NCBI GenBank assembly: GCA_018267915.1
Contig: JAFDXN010000025.1
Location: forward strand, 496,001-560,000
DNA from: Bacteroidota bacterium
Lineage (GTDB): Bacteria > Bacteroidota > Bacteroidia > Chitinophagales > Chitinophagaceae
DNA: 64,000 nucleotides
Direction: 5' to 3'
Below, piece by piece: positions 59,480-64,000 of this stretch. A model generated the notes under the pieces. It was not told the origin of the DNA, ran no database searches, and saw nothing but the letters and a program-made list of their open reading frames with translations. How positions within the stretch are numbered: position 1 is the first letter of the stretch; each line of letters opens with the position of its first letter. The translations under genes were made by a program, and so were the position numbers.

Positions 59480-61771
59480 ATGCAGAATTATTTAGAGGGT
59501 TTGAACGAACCGCAACGGGAGGCGGTGCTACATGTGGATGGTCCGCTGATGATAGTGGCCGGTGCGGGCAGCGGTAAAACGAAGGTGCTTACAACACGCA
59601 TAGCCCACCTGATGCATAAGGGTGTGGATGCGTTTAATATACTGGCGCTCACCTTTACCAACAAGGCAGCGGCGGAAATGAAAGAGCGTGTAGAGAAGAT
59701 ACTGGGCAGCACGGAAGCAAGAAACTTATATATAGGCACGTTCCACTCTGTATTTGCGAGAATATTGAGGGCTGAAGCTAACAAGCTGGGATACCCTAAT
59801 AACTTCACCATATATGATACTGACGATGCCAAGGCTATCATCAAGAGCATAGTGAATGACATGAACCTTGATGACAAGCATTACAAGCCATCGTATATCT
59901 ACAATCGTATCAGCGCTGCGAAGAACAGCCTGGTGGACCCGATATCGTACAAGAACGACTATAATATACAGCAGGAGGATGCACGCAGCAACCGTCCGCT
60001 GATGGGCGATATTTACGATGCATACACCAAGCGCTGCTTTAAGAATGGTGCAATGGATTTTGACGACCTGCTGTTCAAAATGTATGTGTTGCTTGTGACA
60101 TTCCCGGATGTGCTGGCTAAGTACCAGCACCGTTTCCAGTATGTGCTGATAGATGAGTACCAGGATACCAACCTGGCACAGTATGCTATCATCAAAATGT
60201 TGGGTGCTGTGCATGAGAACATATGCGTAGTAGGCGATGATGCGCAGAGCATCTACTCCTTCCGCGGAGCAACGGTGCAAAATATATTGCAGTTCCAGGA
60301 CGACTATGAAGATGTGAAGATCGTGAAGCTGGAGCAGAACTACCGCAGCACCCAAAGCATACTAAATGTAGCCAACCAGATAATAGGCAACAATAAGAAC
60401 CAGATACCAAAAAATCTCTGGACGGAGAACCTGGAGGGTGAGAAGATAACGCTGGTGCGCACGATGACCGACAACGATGAGGGCCGGTTTATAGCCGATG
60501 CTATCAAGGAGCAACAGATGCGCAACCATTACCGCAATAATGATTTTGCCATTCTGTACCGCACCAATGCGCAGAGCCGTTCATTCGAAGAAAGCCTGCG
60601 CAGGATGAATATACCCTACAAGCTGTACGGTGGCATATCGTTCTACCAGCGTAAGGAAATTAAAGACCTGCTCGCCTACCTACGTGTGATCGTGAACAGC
60701 CAGGACGAAGAAAATATCAAACGTGTTATCAACTATCCCGCACGGGGCATCGGGAAGACCAGTATCGAGAAGATCATATTGGTAGCTAATACCCAGGATA
60801 AGACATTTTGGGAAGTGATCGAAAACCCTGAGCTGCATGGTATACGGGGAGCAGGAGGTACGTCGATAGCCAATTTCGTGACGATGATCAAGAGCTTCCG
60901 CAGCATGTTGGAAAAGCAGAATGCCTATGAAGTGGCTTTTGCTGTGGGTAAACACACCGGGTTGGTTGCAGAACTGTACAATGATAAGAGCATTGAAGGC
61001 CTGGCGCGTTATGAGAACATACAGGAACTGCTGAACTCGATCAAAGAGTTTACAGAAACGCCGGACGAGGAGGGCGAGCTGAGGGATAAAAGCCTGGGTA
61101 GCTACCTGCAACAAATAACCCTGCTCACCGATGCCGACCAGGATAATGATGAAGATGCAGATGCGGTGAAGCTCATGACCATACATGCAGCAAAGGGCCT
61201 GGAATTCCCTTGTGTGTTTGTTGTAGGGCTTGAAGAGAATCTCTTCCCCAGCCAGATGAGCCTGTATGACCGTAACGACCTGGAGGAGGAGCGCCGCCTG
61301 TTTTACGTGGCCATTACCAGGGCTAAGGAAAGGCTGTGGGTGACCTATGCCAATAGCCGTTACCGTTTCGGCAGCCTGGTGCAAAACGATCCGAGTCGCT
61401 TTATAGAAGAGATACCGGATAAGTACGTGGACCGTTCGTTTACCGGCATGAGCAACACAGCTCGGGGCAGTGTTGGAGCGTTTGGCAACATGCTGAACCA
61501 GTCGTTCGACAAAGTGCCCTCGCTCAAAAAGCTGGCTGATAAGCTGGCGCAGCCCACGGTGAAGGAACACAAACCAAGCGCTGACTTTCGTGCAGATGAC
61601 CCCGCCGGAATGGAAGTGGGGATGAAGGTGGAGCACCAGAAATTCGGTTTTGGTACGATACAGACATTGGAGGGCGGCATGAATAACCGTATCGCATCCA
61701 TAGTTTTTGAGGGCGGGCATGGCACGAAGAAGATCATGCTGAACTATGCCAAGCTGCGGATCGTGAAATAG
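59480..61771 (+). CDS. UvrD/PcrA-family ATP-dependent DNA helicase
   Basis: A 763-aa superfamily 1A 3'-5' helicase. Motif Q/I: LNEPQREAV and AGAGSGKTKVLTTRI (Walker A). Ia: LTFTNKAAAEMKERV. II: VLIDEYQDTN. III: VVGDDAQSIYSFRGA. IV: LEQNYRST. V: LMTIHAAKGLEFPCVFVVGLEE. VI: ERRLFYVAITRAKERLWVTYA. The C-terminus (about 705-763, HQKFGFGTIQTLEGG...) is the PcrA/UvrD Tudor-like tail that contacts RNA polymerase in relatives. It acts in repair and removal of blocked replication or transcription complexes. PcrA is as good a name as UvrD. Confidence 0.95.
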   Translation: MQNYLEGLNEPQREAVLHVDGPLMIVAGAGSGKTKVLTTRIAHLMHKGVDAFNILALTFTNKAAAEMKERVEKILGSTEARNLYIGTFHSVFARILRAEANKLGYPNNFTIYDTDDAKAIIKSIVNDMNLDDKHYKPSYIYNRISAAKNSLVDPISYKNDYNIQQEDARSNRPLMGDIYDAYTKRCFKNGAMDFDDLLFKMYVLLVTFPDVLAKYQHRFQYVLIDEYQDTNLAQYAIIKMLGAVHENICVVGDDAQSIYSFRGATVQNILQFQDDYEDVKIVKLEQNYRSTQSILNVANQIIGNNKNQIPKNLWTENLEGEKITLVRTMTDNDEGRFIADAIKEQQMRNHYRNNDFAILYRTNAQSRSFEESLRRMNIPYKLYGGISFYQRKEIKDLLAYLRVIVNSQDEENIKRVINYPARGIGKTSIEKIILVANTQDKTFWEVIENPELHGIRGAGGTSIANFVTMIKSFRSMLEKQNAYEVAFAVGKHTGLVAELYNDKSIEGLARYENIQELLNSIKEFTETPDEEGELRDKSLGSYLQQITLLTDADQDNDEDADAVKLMTIHAAKGLEFPCVFVVGLEENLFPSQMSLYDRNDLEEERRLFYVAITRAKERLWVTYANSRYRFGSLVQNDPSRFIEEIPDKYVDRSFTGMSNTARGSVGAFGNMLNQSFDKVPSLKKLADKLAQPTVKEHKPSADFRADDPAGMEVGMKVEHQKFGFGTIQTLEGGMNNRIASIVFEGGHGTKKIMLNYAKLRIVK

Positions 61772-61939
61772 TCTTTAGTAGAGAGTAGATAGTAAATAAT
61801 CACTGTGCAAATTGCTGGTGATCTGATCGAAAGCTAATTACTATCTACTAATTGCTCAAATAAGTTAAGGAAAAGAAAATGTGGTTTTGCTTTTATGGAA
61901 TCGCGGAGGTTTCTGCACCCTACTAGTAAAACCAGTTTT

Positions 61940-63559
61940 ATGATCCGCAAATCATCTTTTGTATTCGCTACGCTTTTGCTATTCAGCAGCAGGCTCTATG
62001 CCGATACACAGCAGAAAGTAAATATTGAACAGGCTACCGTTTTCCTCAATGGGGCGGAATTGCTCAGCACGGCCAAAGTGGCGCTGCCCCAGGGCGAGAG
62101 CGAAATAATCTTCACCAACATCGCAGGTGATGTGAACCAGCAGAGCCTTAGCATAGGTACTAGTAATAATGTCGTGGTGGAGAGCAGCACCTTTCAGAAT
62201 AACTACCTGAATACGGACAACCTCTCACCTCGGGCGAAGGCGATAAAGGACAGCATTGAGCTGATCAACCTCGATCGCAGTATTACCGATAACCAATTGA
62301 CGGTAACTAAGGAGCAACTGGCCGTGATACAGGAAAACCGCAAGATAAGCGGGCAGAATACAGGCCTGTCAGTGACTGAGCTGGACAAGATGCTGACACT
62401 GATCAATGCTAAAATGGGTAAACTGCTGGATGAAAAGCAGCGTACTGAGAAAAAGCTGGCTAAGATTGACGAACATATAGCCAACCTCAACAGGCAGCTG
62501 GACGAAGAGCAGAAAAAGGATTTTCAACCGGGTGGCCAGCTAAGGATCAAGTTTTATGCTCCGGCTGCAACAAATACAGATATAAGGCTGACCTATGTAG
62601 TACCTCATGCAGGCTGGACGCCCACCTATGACCTGCGGGTGGACAAGATCAACGCACCGGTGAACCTGTTTTATAAAGCGAATGTGTACCAGAACAGCGG
62701 TGTGAAATGGAACAATGTAAAACTGGTGCTATCGACCGGCAACCCGAGCGAAGGTGCACAGGCGCCTGTGCTGAACCCCTGGTATTTAGCTTTTAATACT
62801 CCGACTTACGCAACGGGTTATGCGAATATGTCGCAGGCGCCCATTATGCAAAAGGAAGAAGCTGACCGCATGATGGTAACAGAATCGAAAAGCGTAGCGG
62901 CGCCTGAGGCCCAGATAACACTGAACGACTATGTGCAAGTGGATAATTCCGGCATCAGCACGGCCTTCGACATAGACCTGCCCTACACCATCCCCAGCGA
63001 TGGGCAGGAGCACCTGGTAGCAATAAAGAGCTATGAGTTGCCTGCGACTTACCGCTATTTCGCTGTGCCTAAGAAAGACCGCGATGCCTTCCTGCAGGCG
63101 CAGGTTACTAACTGGGAAGACCTGGACCTGCTGCCTGCGAAGACCAACATCTTCTATGAAGGATCGTATGTAGGGCAAGGGTACACGGATGTGCGCAATA
63201 TTAAAGACACCATGACCTTCTCTCTGGGACGCGATAAAAAGATAGTGGTTCGCAGGGAAGTAGATAAGACACTGCGCAGTGTTAAAACCATAGGTACTAA
63301 CGTACGCGAAACCTTTGCATACACAATAAGCGTACGCAATACCAGGAAGGAGCCAATCAACATCACGGTACTGGACCAGATGCCGGTGAGCAATGACAAG
63401 GATATAGAAATAGAAGACAGGCAATATAAGGATGCCACACTGGACGAGACAACGGGTGAGGTGAAATGGACGATGACCGTGAAGCCTAATGAAACGCAAA
63501 AGCGCCAGGTGGGGTATACGATCAAATATCCAAAGGGAAAGGTAATAGCGATGAGGTAG
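61940..63559 (+). CDS. MuiA-like DUF4140/DUF4139 protein
   Basis: A 539-aa exported protein. A signal peptide (about 1-21, ending LYA) is followed by an N-terminal DUF4140 domain (KVNIEQATVFLNGAELLSTAKV...). A long coiled coil (about 80-195, ELDKMLTLINAKMGKLLDEKQRTEKKL...) and a C-terminal DUF4139 beta domain (RLTYVVPHAGWTPTYDLRVDK...LVLSTGNPS) complete it. It is related to the 'mucoidy inhibitor A' family, whose biochemical role is unknown. I chose the ATG at 61940 because it begins the signal peptide. A second copy starts 210 bp downstream. The terminator is at 63639-63668. Confidence 0.85.
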   Translation: MIRKSSFVFATLLLFSSRLYADTQQKVNIEQATVFLNGAELLSTAKVALPQGESEIIFTNIAGDVNQQSLSIGTSNNVVVESSTFQNNYLNTDNLSPRAKAIKDSIELINLDRSITDNQLTVTKEQLAVIQENRKISGQNTGLSVTELDKMLTLINAKMGKLLDEKQRTEKKLAKIDEHIANLNRQLDEEQKKDFQPGGQLRIKFYAPAATNTDIRLTYVVPHAGWTPTYDLRVDKINAPVNLFYKANVYQNSGVKWNNVKLVLSTGNPSEGAQAPVLNPWYLAFNTPTYATGYANMSQAPIMQKEEADRMMVTESKSVAAPEAQITLNDYVQVDNSGISTAFDIDLPYTIPSDGQEHLVAIKSYELPATYRYFAVPKKDRDAFLQAQVTNWEDLDLLPAKTNIFYEGSYVGQGYTDVRNIKDTMTFSLGRDKKIVVRREVDKTLRSVKTIGTNVRETFAYTISVRNTRKEPINITVLDQMPVSNDKDIEIEDRQYKDATLDETTGEVKWTMTVKPNETQKRQVGYTIKYPKGKVIAMR

Positions 63560-63638
63560 GTTAGGTTGATAGGTTGATGGGTCGAAAATGGGATAGTGAA
63601 ATTTTTGACGGATCATTATTGATAAGCAAAATGCAGAG

Positions 63639-63668
63639 AGGCGGGTATCTACCCGCCTTTTTCTTTTT
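63639..63668 (+). terminator. Terminator between the two MuiA-like genes
   Basis: AGGCGGGT (63639-63646) and ACCCGCCT (63651-63658) form an 8-bp stem with an ATCT loop, followed by TTTTTCTTTTTT. Confidence 0.9.
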
Positions 63669-63768
63669 TAGAAAAATCTTCTTTGCTGTTAGTGTTCCTC
63701 ATCATTTCCTACGTCATATAAGCAAGGAACGTTCTGAAAAATATTTGTTGACCATAAAGCCTTTTTTT

Positions 63769-64000
63769 ATGTGTAGTCAGAATTATTTTTTCATAGCAGT
63801 TCTCATTCTCATTGCACCCTATTCTGCCGGTGCAGAGCAAAAGCAAAAAGTTGATATTGAACGGGCCACCGTATTCCTCAGCGGAGCGGAATTGATCAGC
63901 ACGGCGAAAGTAAACCTGCCGAAAGGAGAAAGTGAAGTTGTCTTTACTAATGTAGCCAGTGATGTGAAGCCTCAAAGTATCAGTGTGGGTGCAAATAACG
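63769..64000 (+). CDS. Second MuiA-like protein, cut by the window end
   Basis: From the ATG at 63769 the frame is open to the end of the window (77 codons). It reads MCSQNYFFIAVLILIAPYSA as a signal peptide, then KVDIERATVFLSGAELIS and TAKVNLPKGESEVVFTN. This closely matches the start of the mature part of the preceding MuiA-like protein (KVNIEQATVFLNGAELLS, TAKVALPQGESEIIFTN), so the two are tandem paralogues. The terminator between them suggests separate transcripts. The rest of the gene lies outside. Confidence 0.8.
   Translation, partial: MCSQNYFFIAVLILIAPYSAGAEQKQKVDIERATVFLSGAELISTAKVNLPKGESEVVFTNVASDVKPQSISVGANN

Noticed and set aside
60680..61720. 346-codon minus-strand frame
   Set aside because: It is antisense to the UvrD/PcrA helicase, which has all helicase motifs.

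Overview
This window is chromosomal DNA of a Bacteroidota bacterium, most likely Chitinophagales/Chitinophagaceae. The evidence is a SusC/SusD pair, two giant type IX secretion (T9SS) type B adhesins, a PorP/SprF partner, a DUF5606 protein, the rplM-rpsI-rpsB-tsf order, the beginning of a flexirubin/aryl-polyene type pathway, weak Shine-Dalgarno sites and -7 boxes of the Bacteroidota TAnnTTTG type. I see no rRNA, tRNA, CRISPR array, transposase or integrase.

Layout. 1-6.4 kb: a BatA/B-like VWA protein, cold shock protein, isochorismatase-like hydrolase, glycine C-acetyltransferase (kbl), a secreted CarboxypepD_reg protein with a TTG start, a ferredoxin-NADP reductase-like flavoprotein and a DUF5606 protein. 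6.5-15.4 kb (minus strand): a 1528-aa SprB-repeat adhesin, a Wzx-like flippase and an OmpA protein with thrombospondin type 3 repeats. 15.6-18.5 kb: tsf, rpsB (with an unusual Gly/Arg tail), rpsI and rplM behind a clear promoter. 18.9-25.8 kb: a nutrient-uptake operon of SusC, SusD, a small surface lipoprotein and a second OmpA/TSP3 protein. 25.9-30.4 kb (minus): glycosyltransferase, M2 peptidase, M28 peptidase. 30.4-33.7 kb: a visibly A+T-richer island with gene relics, an M.EcoRI-like adenine methyltransferase, a DUF262-HNH endonuclease and two tiny ORFs. 33.8-41 kb: free Met-sulfoxide reductase, GHL10 hydrolase, TPR protein, oligopeptide-binding lipoprotein, pdxJ, FkbM methyltransferase. 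41.5-47.8 kb: a 1734-aa PKD adhesin and its PorP/SprF-like partner. 47.9-51.3 kb: response regulator, ruvC, a YbhN-like membrane protein, DUF3108 protein. 51.3-53.9 kb: an accessory patch of orphan ORFs, dispersed repeats and a HTH gene. 54-58.2 kb: ammonia-lyase, ketoreductase and ketosynthase of a flexirubin-type pathway, interrupted by a toxin-antitoxin module with a frameshifted toxin. 58.2-64 kb: small membrane protein, glycine-zipper protein, UvrD/PcrA helicase, and two tandem MuiA-like proteins, the second cut by the window end.

The best candidate for something under-described is the methyltransferase + DUF262-HNH + two small ORFs cassette at 31.2-33.7 kb. It has its own promoter, is tightly packed, and pairs an EcoRI-type methylase with a nuclease unlike R.EcoRI. 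Secondary leads are the Gly/Arg tail on ribosomal protein S2, the toxin frameshift inside the pigment cluster, -7 boxes only 4-8 nt from start codons (leaderless transcripts), and the repeat-rich HTH locus with a diverged relic 23 kb away. All family calls are from sequence reading; no database search was run.
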